Below are positions 15,707 to 24,320 of a stretch of 64,000 nucleotides of DNA, piece by piece. The DNA comes from an uncultured Christensenella sp. (GTDB taxonomy: Bacteria; Bacillota; Clostridia; Christensenellales; Borkfalkiaceae). The stretch's first letter is position 1, and the number at the start of each line of letters is the position of its first letter. Location: positions 1-64,000 of the forward strand of contig CAJUEO010000008.1 of NCBI GenBank assembly GCA_910585685.1. The letters are read 5' to 3'. The position numbers and the translations under genes were made by a program. The notes below the pieces were generated by a model. It made no database searches. It worked only from the letters and a program-made list of their open reading frames with translations, and had not been told where the DNA came from.

Positions 15707-17674
15707 ATGAAGTTTGAATTACATTCAAAATTTAAGCCTACCGGAGACCAGCCTCAGGCCATTCAAAGCTTGACAGAAGGGGTTATTGACGGTATAAGGA
15801 CGCAATTGTTGGTGGGTGTTACAGGCAGCGGCAAAACTTTTACGATGGCAAACGTAATTCAAAATGTCAATCGCCCTACCTTGGTTATAGCTCACAATAA
15901 GACGCTTGCGGCGCAGTTGTGTAATGAGTTTAAAGAATTCTTTCCCAACAATCGCGTGGAGTACTTTGTTTCTTATTACGACTATTACCAGCCCGAAAGC
16001 TACATACCCTCGACGGATACTTATATCGAAAAGGATATGAGTTTAAACGATGAAATCGACAAGTTGCGAAACTCGGCAACGAGCTCGCTCGGTGAACGCG
16101 AGGATGTAATTGTAGTCGCTTCCGTAAGCTGCATTTACGGACTCGGCGCACCCGAGGAGTATTTCAGACTTGCAATAAGTTTGCGCCCCGGTATGGAAAT
16201 GGAGCGCGACTATTTGATAAAAAAACTTGTGGAAATTCAGTATGCGCGTCGTGATATCGATTTTCAGCGCTCTTCGTTTAGGGTTCGCGGTGATACGGTC
16301 GAAATATTCCCTGCAAGCAATTCGGAAATTGCAATAAGGGTTGAGTTCTTCGGTGACGAAATAGATAAAATTTGCGAAGAGGACGCGCTTACAGGCAATA
16401 TTGTTTCCGAACTAAAACACGTTTTGATATTCCCTGCAAGTCAATATGCGGTGGGAAACGACAAAATGAAGTCTGCGCTTTCTTTGATTGAGCGTGACCT
16501 TCAAGATGAAGTAAAAGTTTTCCGTGACGAAGGAAAGCTGTTGGAAGCGCAGCGGCTCGAACAGCGCACAACATTCGATTTGGAAATGATGCGCGAAATC
16601 GGCTATTGCAGCGGAGTTGAAAATTATAGCCGTTATTTTGACGGCAGAAGTCCGGGGGAACCCTCTTTTACATTGCTCGACTATTTTCCTGCAGGCAAAT
16701 TTTTAGTGTTTATAGACGAGAGTCATATGACTATTCCGCAAATACGCGCAATGTATCACGGGGACAGGTCGAGAAAGGAAAATCTGGTAGGGTACGGTTT
16801 CAGGTTGCAGTCGGCATACGATAACCGACCTTTGACGTTTGAAGAGTTCGATGCTCGTGTACCTCAGCTTATTTGCGTATCTGCAACGCCTGCGCCCTAT
16901 GAATTGGGACAAGCCGGAAATGTTGTCGAGCAGATAATACGCCCTACGGGACTTATCGACCCCGAAATTTCAGTTCGACCCACCAAATCTCAAATTGACG
17001 ACCTTTTGGGAGAAGCAAAAAGCGTCATATCATCGGGCGGTCGTATTCTTGTAACAACAATGACTAAACGTATGGCGGAGAGCCTGACCGACTATTTAAA
17101 GGAACACGGCTTAAAGGTACGGTATATGCACAGCGATATTGACGCCTTGGAGCGCATTGAAATAGTAAACGGGCTTCGCAGCGGAGAGTTTGATATTCTC
17201 TGCGGTATCAACCTCTTAAGAGAGGGGCTTGATTTACCCGAAGTAAAGCTTGTTGCAATTTTAGACGCGGATAAAGAGGGGTTTTTACGAAGCGAAACTT
17301 CGCTTATTCAGACCATAGGCAGAGCGGCGCGAAATGCCGAGGGCAGAGTTATAATGTATGCCGATACTATTACCGGCAGTATGAAAAGAGCCATTGACGA
17401 AACTAATCGCCGCCGAAAAATTCAACGCGACTATAACGAAAAACACGGTATAGTACCCAAAACAATAATAAAAGAAGTAAAAAATTCAATAGGCATTACG
17501 GGCAAAAAATCGTCTGTAGATGATATAAAGCCTGCCGATATCCCTCAGGAAATAGAAAAGTTGAAGGCGCTAATGAAGGTGGCTTCGGCTCAACTCGATT
17601 TTGAACGCGCCATAGAGATACGCGACGCAATTTCCGAGTTAAGAAAAAAATTAATGAAGATGAAGAAGCAATGA
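15707..17674 (+). CDS. uvrB: excinuclease ABC subunit UvrB
   Basis: Damage-verifying helicase-like subunit of nucleotide excision repair. In 655 residues: Walker A GVTGSGKT (about 39-46), the beta-hairpin region with YYDYYQPESYIP (about 91-102), the DEAD-like box FIDESH, helicase motif VI with QTIGRAARN, and a C-terminal UVR domain (IEKLKALMKVASAQLDFERA and on) that contacts UvrC. All catalytic motifs are intact. No Shine-Dalgarno precedes the ATG and the -10 box ends 10 bases upstream, so the message appears nearly leaderless. It overlaps uvrA by four bases (ATGA). Confidence 0.96.
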   Translation: MKFELHSKFKPTGDQPQAIQSLTEGVIDGIRTQLLVGVTGSGKTFTMANVIQNVNRPTLVIAHNKTLAAQLCNEFKEFFPNNRVEYFVSYYDYYQPESYIPSTDTYIEKDMSLNDEIDKLRNSATSSLGEREDVIVVASVSCIYGLGAPEEYFRLAISLRPGMEMERDYLIKKLVEIQYARRDIDFQRSSFRVRGDTVEIFPASNSEIAIRVEFFGDEIDKICEEDALTGNIVSELKHVLIFPASQYAVGNDKMKSALSLIERDLQDEVKVFRDEGKLLEAQRLEQRTTFDLEMMREIGYCSGVENYSRYFDGRSPGEPSFTLLDYFPAGKFLVFIDESHMTIPQIRAMYHGDRSRKENLVGYGFRLQSAYDNRPLTFEEFDARVPQLICVSATPAPYELGQAGNVVEQIIRPTGLIDPEISVRPTKSQIDDLLGEAKSVISSGGRILVTTMTKRMAESLTDYLKEHGLKVRYMHSDIDALERIEIVNGLRSGEFDILCGINLLREGLDLPEVKLVAILDADKEGFLRSETSLIQTIGRAARNAEGRVIMYADTITGSMKRAIDETNRRRKIQRDYNEKHGIVPKTIIKEVKNSIGITGKKSSVDDIKPADIPQEIEKLKALMKVASAQLDFERAIEIRDAISELRKKLMKMKKQ

Positions 17675-20487
17675 AAGAAGAAATTTTTGTTAAAGGCGCT
17701 AAGGAAAATAACCTTAAAAATATCGACGTGCATATCCCCCGAAACACGCTTACTGTGTTTACAGGTCTTTCAGGCAGCGGTAAGTCTACGCTTGCATTCG
17801 ATACGATATTTGCTGAAGGTCAAAGACGGTATATTGAGAGTCTTTCATCATATGCAAGGCAGTTTTTGGGACAAATGGAAAAACCCGACGTTGAGTTTAT
17901 CGACGGGCTTTCTCCTGCAATTTCCATTGACCAAAAGACCACTTCGCACAATCCGCGTTCGACGGTCGGCACGGTTACCGAGATTTACGACTATTTCAGG
18001 CTGCTATATGCGCGCGTCGGCATTCCGCACTGCCCGAAATGCGGTCGTGAAATACGCAGACAGTCTGTCGATGAAATAGCCGACAGAGTAATGCTTTTGC
18101 CAGAGGGCAGCAAAATAATAGTTGAAGCACCCGTTTTCCGTGGAAAAAAGGGTGAGTTTGTCAAGGAGCTTGCCGGCTTTAAAAAGAGCGGTTACGGCAG
18201 AGTAAAAATCGACAACATTATTTACGACCTTCAAGAGGAAATAAAGCTTGAAAAAAATATAAGGCACAACATTTCGGTCGTAATTGACAGGCTTGTAATT
18301 AAAGAAGGTATTTTAAAGCGCTTGACGGACAGCCTTGAAAATGCGTTGCGCCTTACGGACGGCTTAGTTGTCATCGATTATAACGAAAAAGAGGAGCTTT
18401 ACTCCTCCAAATATGCGTGCCCCGACTGCGGAATATCAATCGAAGAAATAGAACCGCGTCTGTTTTCATTCAATACCCCGTGGGGCGCGTGTCCCGAGTG
18501 TTCCGGTTTGGGCTTTAAACAGACTGTAGACCCCGATTTAATCTGTCCGGACAAGAGCAAATCTCTTCGTGACGGTGCAATTAAAATCAGCGGTTGGAAT
18601 CTGGAATCGTCGTCAATGACTCAAATGTATCTGACTTCGCTTGCCAAAGTCTATAATTTTTCGTTGGATGTGCCTGTTTCGGAGTTGCCAAAAGAAGTAT
18701 ATGACTTGTTAATGTATGGCAATAACGGAGAAAAAATAGAGCTTGCATATAACGCCTATCGCTTTACGGGGAGCTATAAAACCGCATGGGAGGGTTTTGT
18801 CGTCAATTTGCAGCGCAGATACAGTCAAACCTCGTCAGACGGCGTAAAGTGGGATATAGAGCGATATATGCGTATATCCGACTGCCCTGTTTGCAAGGGT
18901 AAAAGGTTAAAGCGCGAGGCGCTTGCCGTTACGGTCGGTGGCAAAAACATTGCCGAAGTGTGCGATATGGCAATAGACGATTTGAAAAATTTTGCCGACT
19001 TTTCATTTTTTACTTCAACCGAGCATCTGATAGCAGACAGTATAGTTAAGGAAATCGACAGCAGATTAAGCTTTTTAACCAACGTGGGCTTAGGTTATCT
19101 CACACTGTCGCGAAATGCGTCTACCCTTTCGGGCGGAGAAAGCCAACGCATAAGGCTTGCAACTCAAATAGGCAGTGCGCTTACGGGCGTTTTATATATT
19201 CTTGACGAGCCGAGTATAGGGCTTCATCAGCGCGATAACGAAAAACTTCTACATTCTTTATTAAATTTGCGCGATATAGGTAACACATTGATAGTGGTGG
19301 AGCACGACGAGGATACAATGCGTGCCGCCGACTATATAGTGGACATCGGGCCAAAGGCAGGAGTTCACGGCGGAGAAGTGGTGGCTTGCGGCACCATTGA
19401 CGATATAATGCGTGAACCGCGTTCAATTACGGGTGACTTTCTTTCGGGCAAACGCAAAATCGAAATACCTTCGGTACGTCAAAGCGCGGACGACAGATGG
19501 CTAAAAATCAAAGGTTGCAGGCAAAATAATCTTAAAAATATCGACGTTTCAATTCCCGTGGGATTGATTACTGCCGTAACGGGCGTTTCGGGTAGTGGAA
19601 AGTCAAGTCTGGTAAACGAGATAATTTATCCTTACCTTGCAAATACACTTAATGGCGCAAGACAGCTTACAGGCAAATGCGACGGTTTTGAAGGGGTAGA
19701 CTATTTTGACAAAATAATTGCCATAGATCAACAGCCCATAGGTAGAACGCCGAGAAGCAACCCGGCAACATATACGGGCGTGTTTACTATGATCCGCGAC
19801 CTTTTTGCCGCAACGCCCGACGCCAAAGAGCGCGGATTTAAAAGCGGAAGATTTTCGTTTAACGTTTCTGGCGGCAGGTGCGAACACTGTCAGGGTGACG
19901 GAATAATTAAAATAGAAATGCACTTTTTACCCGATATTTACGTCCCTTGCGAGGTGTGCGCAGGTAAGCGTTACAACCGTGAAACATTGGACGTAAAATA
20001 TAAGGGCAAAAGCATTTCAGACGTCCTCGAAATGACTGTGGAAGAGGGAGCGGAGTTCTTTAAACCCGTGTCTTCGATTTATAATAAGCTTGCAACATTG
20101 TGCGACGTCGGGCTTGGATATATAAGGCTCGGACAGAGTGCCACTACACTCTCGGGCGGTGAAGCGCAGAGGGTAAAACTTGCAACCGAACTGTCAAAAA
20201 GAAGCACGGGAAAAACCTTTTACATTTTGGACGAACCCACCACGGGATTACACAGTTACGATGTTGAAAAGCTTGTAAATATTATTACAAGGCTTCGCAG
20301 CGGAGGCAATACCGTGCTTGTAATAGAACACAATCTCGATGTAATAAAATGTGCCGACTATCTTATTGACCTCGGTCCGGAGGGCGGAGATAAGGGTGGT
20401 ACTATAGTTGCTTGCGGTACTCCCGAAGAAATTGCTAAGGTTTCAAACAGTTATACGGGACAATTTTTAAGTAAGATTTTAGGTTAA
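17671..20487 (+). CDS. uvrA: excinuclease ABC subunit UvrA
   Basis: DNA-damage sensor ATPase that loads UvrB. It is 938 residues, the normal length. Two ABC ATPase halves each have Walker A (GLSGSGKS near residue 31; GVSGSGKS near 641) and a signature (LSGGESQRIRLA; LSGGEAQRVKLA). Zinc modules are visible as CPKCG, CPDCG with CPEC, and CEHCQGDG with CEVC. Start and stop of the pair overlap as ATGA with uvrB, so the two are made together. A long hairpin terminator follows. Confidence 0.97.
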   Translation: MKEEIFVKGAKENNLKNIDVHIPRNTLTVFTGLSGSGKSTLAFDTIFAEGQRRYIESLSSYARQFLGQMEKPDVEFIDGLSPAISIDQKTTSHNPRSTVGTVTEIYDYFRLLYARVGIPHCPKCGREIRRQSVDEIADRVMLLPEGSKIIVEAPVFRGKKGEFVKELAGFKKSGYGRVKIDNIIYDLQEEIKLEKNIRHNISVVIDRLVIKEGILKRLTDSLENALRLTDGLVVIDYNEKEELYSSKYACPDCGISIEEIEPRLFSFNTPWGACPECSGLGFKQTVDPDLICPDKSKSLRDGAIKISGWNLESSSMTQMYLTSLAKVYNFSLDVPVSELPKEVYDLLMYGNNGEKIELAYNAYRFTGSYKTAWEGFVVNLQRRYSQTSSDGVKWDIERYMRISDCPVCKGKRLKREALAVTVGGKNIAEVCDMAIDDLKNFADFSFFTSTEHLIADSIVKEIDSRLSFLTNVGLGYLTLSRNASTLSGGESQRIRLATQIGSALTGVLYILDEPSIGLHQRDNEKLLHSLLNLRDIGNTLIVVEHDEDTMRAADYIVDIGPKAGVHGGEVVACGTIDDIMREPRSITGDFLSGKRKIEIPSVRQSADDRWLKIKGCRQNNLKNIDVSIPVGLITAVTGVSGSGKSSLVNEIIYPYLANTLNGARQLTGKCDGFEGVDYFDKIIAIDQQPIGRTPRSNPATYTGVFTMIRDLFAATPDAKERGFKSGRFSFNVSGGRCEHCQGDGIIKIEMHFLPDIYVPCEVCAGKRYNRETLDVKYKGKSISDVLEMTVEEGAEFFKPVSSIYNKLATLCDVGLGYIRLGQSATTLSGGEAQRVKLATELSKRSTGKTFYILDEPTTGLHSYDVEKLVNIITRLRSGGNTVLVIEHNLDVIKCADYLIDLGPEGGDKGGTIVACGTPEEIAKVSNSYTGQFLSKILG

Positions 20488-20540
20488 AAATGGTCTATAT
20501 TTCACTATTTTAAAAATTTACAAAGTACTATGTTACACAT

Positions 20541-20586
20541 AATCGCTTGATTTTGCAAAATTCTGCACTAAATCAAGCGATTTTTC
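20541..20586 (+). terminator. intrinsic terminator after uvrA
   Basis: A 13-bp stem (20541-20553 with 20570-20582) with an inner TGCA/TGCA pairing and a T-run. The next start codon is 18 bases beyond the stem. Confidence 0.85.
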
Positions 20587-20599
20587 ATAGTGTGGTATT

Positions 20600-21109
20600 A
20601 TGCCTAAACCTATTACATTGTCACAACCGTTTCCCACTACAGACGAAATTACGCCCGACGCGCTAAGCTTGAAAATAATATCCCCTGCTTACGCCTCGTC
20701 AGACAGCGAGCTAAACACAACGTTACAGTACATTTATCATTCCTATTTTTTTGCGCGCAAAGGTTACAACGAAATTGCCGATACTCTCGAAGGGATTGCA
20801 ATTGCCGAAATGATGCATTTAAAGCTGTTGGGTAAAACAATTTTAGCACTGGGCGCCGCTCCTATTTACACCCAGTATCCGCCCAATTGTTTTAATTTTT
20901 ATTCGGCTAAATATGTGGCGTATTCGCGTTCGTTAAAGGATATGTTGGAGGACGACATAAGGGGAGAAAAACATGCAATCTTCGGTTATAAAAGAATGCT
21001 GTCATGCCTCAAAAATAACTGCGTCAAAAAAATTGTTTCACGCATTTTAGACGACGAAATTATGCACCTCGAAATACTTGAAAAAATATTGTGCGACTTC
21101 AAATGTTGA
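20600..21109 (+). CDS. ferritin-like diiron protein
   Basis: A 169-residue four-helix protein. The carboxylate ligand pattern of ferritin-like diiron proteins is visible: a Glu in SDSELNTTLQY, EMMH (ExxH) in the second helix, a Glu in RGEKHAIF, and EIMH (ExxH) in the fourth helix. This indicates an oxygen- or peroxide-handling or iron-binding role. It is shorter than rubrerythrin and lacks the rubredoxin cysteines; manganese-catalase-like or bacterioferritin-like relatives are the alternatives. The start lies 18 bases after the uvrA terminator with only a poor GTGTGG ribosome site, so how it is expressed is unclear. Its stop codon overlaps the -35 box of the next gene. Confidence 0.75.
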   Translation: MPKPITLSQPFPTTDEITPDALSLKIISPAYASSDSELNTTLQYIYHSYFFARKGYNEIADTLEGIAIAEMMHLKLLGKTILALGAAPIYTQYPPNCFNFYSAKYVAYSRSLKDMLEDDIRGEKHAIFGYKRMLSCLKNNCVKKIVSRILDDEIMHLEILEKILCDFKC

Positions 21110-21134
21110 CATGTTCATCAAATTAGTATAAAAT
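21106..21134 (+). promoter_or_regulatory. sigma-A promoter giving a leaderless flavoprotein mRNA
   Basis: Consensus TTGACA at 21106-21111 (overlapping the preceding stop codon), 17 bases, TAAAAT at 21129-21134. The ATG at 21141 is at the expected transcription start, with no ribosome site. Confidence 0.75.
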
Positions 21135-21140
21135 AATTTT

Positions 21141-22301
21141 ATGGAAAATTTTGACGCGGTAATTATAGGCGGCGGCGCGGCAGGTATGGCTTGCGCCGTC
21201 AGTCTTGCAAAAAACTCTAAGTTAAAAATTGCAATAGTAGAGGCAGGGGACAGGCTTGGTAAAAAAATTGCCGCAACGGGCAACGGTCAGGGCAATGTTT
21301 CCAACGTAGATATGCGCGTCGAGCATTTTCACGGCGGAAATTCAGAGCTTGTAAATAAAATTGCCTGCAACGACCCTTATGAGGGCACGCACTTATTCGA
21401 TTGTCTTTTTTCTGCTGACGACAGGGGAAGAATTTACCCCAGCGGCAGACAGGCTTCGGCTTTAAACGACTGTCTGATTTTAAAACTAAATAATTGCGGC
21501 GTTAAAATTATTTATTCAAAAGCTATAAAGCTTACAAAAGATTTGAATGTTTTTCTTGAAAACGGCAAAACGCTATTTGCAACATACGTTGTGCTTTGTA
21601 CGGGCGGAAAGGCGCAAAAACAGTTTAAAACGGACGGGTCGGCGTACTTGCTTGCAACAGCGCTTGGGCATTCGGTTACAAAGCTTTACCCCTCGTTGGT
21701 TCAGTTAAAAACAATTACGACCCACATTAAAACTTTGAGAGGAATACGGGCGGATTGTATCGTCACGGCTTTAATAGAAGGAAAACCCGTAAAAAGTGCG
21801 CGAGGTGACGTAATTTTTACGGAATACGGAGTTTCCGGTAATGCTGTTTTTACTGTTTCCGCCTATATTTCCGACTGTCAAAAATGCGAAATATCGATTG
21901 AATTTTTGCCCGATATAGATAAAAATACCATTATTAACAACTTGAAAACGAGAAAAGAAAATAAAACTGCGACCGGCGAGTTGCTTTCGGGAACGCTTCA
22001 TAACCAAATCGGCAGAGCTATTATTTCAAGGGTTGGGAGCGACGACGTTCAAAAAATAGCGGAAATGCTGAAAAACTTTACTTTGCCCGTTGTTGGAACG
22101 CTCGGTTTCGATTATGCGCAGGTAACCAAGGGCGGCATAGATATGGACGAAGTTACTTGTGAGCTTGAAAGCAAATTGGTAAAAAATCTTTTTTTTGCCG
22201 GAGAAATTCTTGACGTCGACGGGGATTGCGGCGGTTATAATCTGCATTGGGCGTTCACAAGCGGAAAAGCTGTTGCGGAAAATATTTTAAAAAGACTATG
22301 A
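21141..22301 (+). CDS. BaiN/YhiN-type NAD(P)/FAD-dependent oxidoreductase
   Basis: A 386-residue flavoprotein with an N-terminal dinucleotide-binding motif (IIGGGAAGMACAVSLA, about 8-23), the family string AATGNGQGNVSN (about 46-57), and the C-terminal FAD motif with FFAGEILDVDGDCGGYNLHWA. This is the HI0933/YhiN/BaiN family; most members have no proven substrate, though BaiN acts in bile-acid dehydroxylation in gut Clostridia. A bile-acid role here is not supported by any neighbour. The promoter places the transcription start at the ATG. Its last four bases overlap the next flavoprotein gene (ATGA). Confidence 0.85.
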   Translation: MENFDAVIIGGGAAGMACAVSLAKNSKLKIAIVEAGDRLGKKIAATGNGQGNVSNVDMRVEHFHGGNSELVNKIACNDPYEGTHLFDCLFSADDRGRIYPSGRQASALNDCLILKLNNCGVKIIYSKAIKLTKDLNVFLENGKTLFATYVVLCTGGKAQKQFKTDGSAYLLATALGHSVTKLYPSLVQLKTITTHIKTLRGIRADCIVTALIEGKPVKSARGDVIFTEYGVSGNAVFTVSAYISDCQKCEISIEFLPDIDKNTIINNLKTRKENKTATGELLSGTLHNQIGRAIISRVGSDDVQKIAEMLKNFTLPVVGTLGFDYAQVTKGGIDMDEVTCELESKLVKNLFFAGEILDVDGDCGGYNLHWAFTSGKAVAENILKRL

Positions 22302-23830
22302 CTGTTAGGCTTGACAATATTAAACTTAATATAACGGAGAGCGAGGACAAGCTTTTATCCATTGCGCGAAAACGCCTCAAAAAATCGCTTAAAAACCTTA
22401 AAATAATAAAAAAATCGCTTGACGCACGCGATAAAGATAATATTTATTGGGTTTACTCGCTGCTTTGTTCGGACGAGGAAGACGTTGAACAGCCTGTCGA
22501 AAGGCTGACAAATCCGCCCGAAGTTGCCGTTATAGGCAGCGGACCCGCCGGACTTTTTTGTGCTGTAAGGTTGGTGGAGCACGGCTTTAAACCGATTATT
22601 ATTGAGCGCGGAGAGCGCGTGGAAGCGCGAAAAAAATGCATAGATAATTTCTTTAACGGCGGCAATTTGAATTTAAATTCCAACGTTCAGTTCGGTGAGG
22701 GCGGCGCAGGTACTTTCTCCGATGGCAAGCTCAACACTCAAACTCACGGCGGTTTTAATTCCGACGTACTCAAAACTTTTGTAAAATTCGGCGCGCCTGA
22801 AGAAATTCTGTATCTCAGTAAGCCGCACGTCGGCAGTGACAAGCTGTTTTTTGTCTTGCAAAATATCAGAAAATATATTGAAGATAACGGCGGAAGATAT
22901 CTATTTAACGAAATTTTCTCCGGTTTTGAGCAAAATCAAGGCAAGCTTTGCAAATTAAAGCTTAAAAACACGTTGACAAAGGAAGAGAGCGAGCTTATTG
23001 TCGATTGCGCGGTGCTTGCGCTCGGACATTCTGCGCGCGACACCTTCAAAATGCTCAACGCAAACGGCATTTATATGCAACCGCGCGATTTTGCGATAGG
23101 TCTGCGCGTCGAGCACCTTGCCGAAAGTATAGGCATGTCGCAATACGGAAAAAGCTATAAGCTTTTGCCTGCTGCCGACTACAAACTTATATCTCACGCG
23201 CACGAAAGAACGGTGTTTACGTTTTGTATGTGTCCGGGCGGCGTGGTTATTCCTGCGGCAAGCGAAGAGGGCGGCGTAGTTACAAACGGTATGAGCTTAT
23301 ATGCTCGCGACGGAAAAAATTCAAATTCCGCACTTATGGTGCAGATGAAAAGCGAGGATTGGGGACAAAATCTATTTGACGGTATGAATTTTCAGCGTTC
23401 GATTGAAGAACGCGCGTTTAACTTCGGCGGCGACAAATACTGTGCGCCCGTACAGCTTGTAAAAGATTTTCTTTCAAACAGAGTTTCTTGCGGATTTGGT
23501 GAGGTTTTGCCTACCTATGCTCGCGGCACTGCGTTTGCTCCGCTAAACGAAATATTGCCCCCGATAGCGGTTAATGCTTTAAAGGCGGCAATTCCCGATA
23601 TGGACAGGCGTTTAAAGGGCTTTGCTTTTCCCGACGCCGTACTTACGGGGGTGGAAACAAGATTTTCTTCTCCCGTGCGCATAGTTCGCGACGAAGAGGG
23701 TGAAAGCGTATCTTTAAAAGGATTATACCCTTGCGGAGAGGGCAGCGGTTATTCGGGCGGAATAACGAGTTCTGCGGCAGACGGGCTGAAAACAGCCGAA
23801 AAGATATTTGAAAAATACAAAAAAAGTTAA
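22298..23830 (+). CDS. uncharacterised FAD-dependent dehydrogenase (COG2509-type)
   Basis: A 510-residue flavoprotein. About 80 N-terminal residues, basic and rich in Lys, precede the FAD motif (VAVIGSGPAGLFCAVRL). Further family strings are FGEGGAGTFSDGKLNTQ and a C-terminal PCGEGSGYSGGITSSAADG. These mark the widespread COG2509 dehydrogenases, which have no established substrate. I place the start at the ATG at 22298, which overlaps the previous stop; the TTG 51 bases upstream would read back into the preceding gene. The two flavoproteins form a coupled pair. Confidence 0.83.
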   Translation: MTVRLDNIKLNITESEDKLLSIARKRLKKSLKNLKIIKKSLDARDKDNIYWVYSLLCSDEEDVEQPVERLTNPPEVAVIGSGPAGLFCAVRLVEHGFKPIIIERGERVEARKKCIDNFFNGGNLNLNSNVQFGEGGAGTFSDGKLNTQTHGGFNSDVLKTFVKFGAPEEILYLSKPHVGSDKLFFVLQNIRKYIEDNGGRYLFNEIFSGFEQNQGKLCKLKLKNTLTKEESELIVDCAVLALGHSARDTFKMLNANGIYMQPRDFAIGLRVEHLAESIGMSQYGKSYKLLPAADYKLISHAHERTVFTFCMCPGGVVIPAASEEGGVVTNGMSLYARDGKNSNSALMVQMKSEDWGQNLFDGMNFQRSIEERAFNFGGDKYCAPVQLVKDFLSNRVSCGFGEVLPTYARGTAFAPLNEILPPIAVNALKAAIPDMDRRLKGFAFPDAVLTGVETRFSSPVRIVRDEEGESVSLKGLYPCGEGSGYSGGITSSAADGLKTAEKIFEKYKKS

Positions 23831-23936
23831 AAAATAAATTAAATTCATTCAGTTTTCATATTTTTAACACATTTGTCCTCTATAATTGCAACTGTAGATA
23901 AGGCATACACTCAACTTTTTTCATATTCTCTCAAGG

Positions 23937-23966
23937 GGGGAGCAAGCTATTTTGGCTTGCTCCCTT
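23937..23966 (+). terminator. GC-rich hairpin after the flavoprotein pair
   Basis: GGGAGCAAGC pairs with GCTTGCTCCC around a 6-base loop. The downstream T-run is poor (TTCCCTT), so it may be a weak terminator or the 3' end of a short RNA starting near 23893. Confidence 0.5.
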
Positions 23967-24157
23967 CCCTTATAAATGAATAACTTTATGAATAATTGCA
24001 TAAATTCACAATTTTGTAATTTGAATAAAATTTTTTATAATTATAAATTTATGCTAAAAATATTTATTATTACCATATTATTTATACATTATAATTCATA
24101 ATTATATGTAACTTTGATTTTTTTCATAATTAATCTATAATTTCAATTAAAAATCAG

Positions 24158-24187
24158 TTGCTTTTTTGTTTTTATTTATTGTATAAT
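24158..24187 (+). promoter_or_regulatory. promoter of the surface protease/Opp locus
   Basis: TTGCTT at 24158-24163, 18 bases, TATAAT at 24182-24187. The leader is about 125 bases long and contains a small hairpin. Confidence 0.6.
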
Positions 24188-24320
24188 TTTAACGTATGAT
24201 TTTTTCAGGATGTTGCTCATCCTTAAATTATATATGTTTTTTATGAAAGCAGTTTTTGTTTTGTTTCGATAATTTATTAGAGGAACGAAAATAATAATAT
24301 CATTAGGAGTTTATACGCAA

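Larger units (their letters stand above)
23831..24320 (+). other. 490-base AT-rich intergenic region
   Basis: Contains no convincing gene. It holds a 10-bp hairpin (23938-23947 with 23954-23963) preceded by a possible TATAAT at 23881-23886. After about 190 very AT-rich bases come a promoter (24158-24187) and a small leader hairpin (AGGATG with CATCCT, about 24208-24226) ahead of the large surface-protein locus. Confidence 0.6.

Noticed and set aside
21141..23830. Bile-acid 7-dehydroxylation locus, suggested by the BaiN-like flavoprotein
   Set aside because: No other bai gene is nearby, and this flavoprotein family is widespread and mostly uncharacterised.
23976..24101. Short + strand ORF of about 41 codons in the AT-rich gap
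   Set aside because: No ribosome site, composition is that of the surrounding AT-rich DNA, and no recognisable motif.
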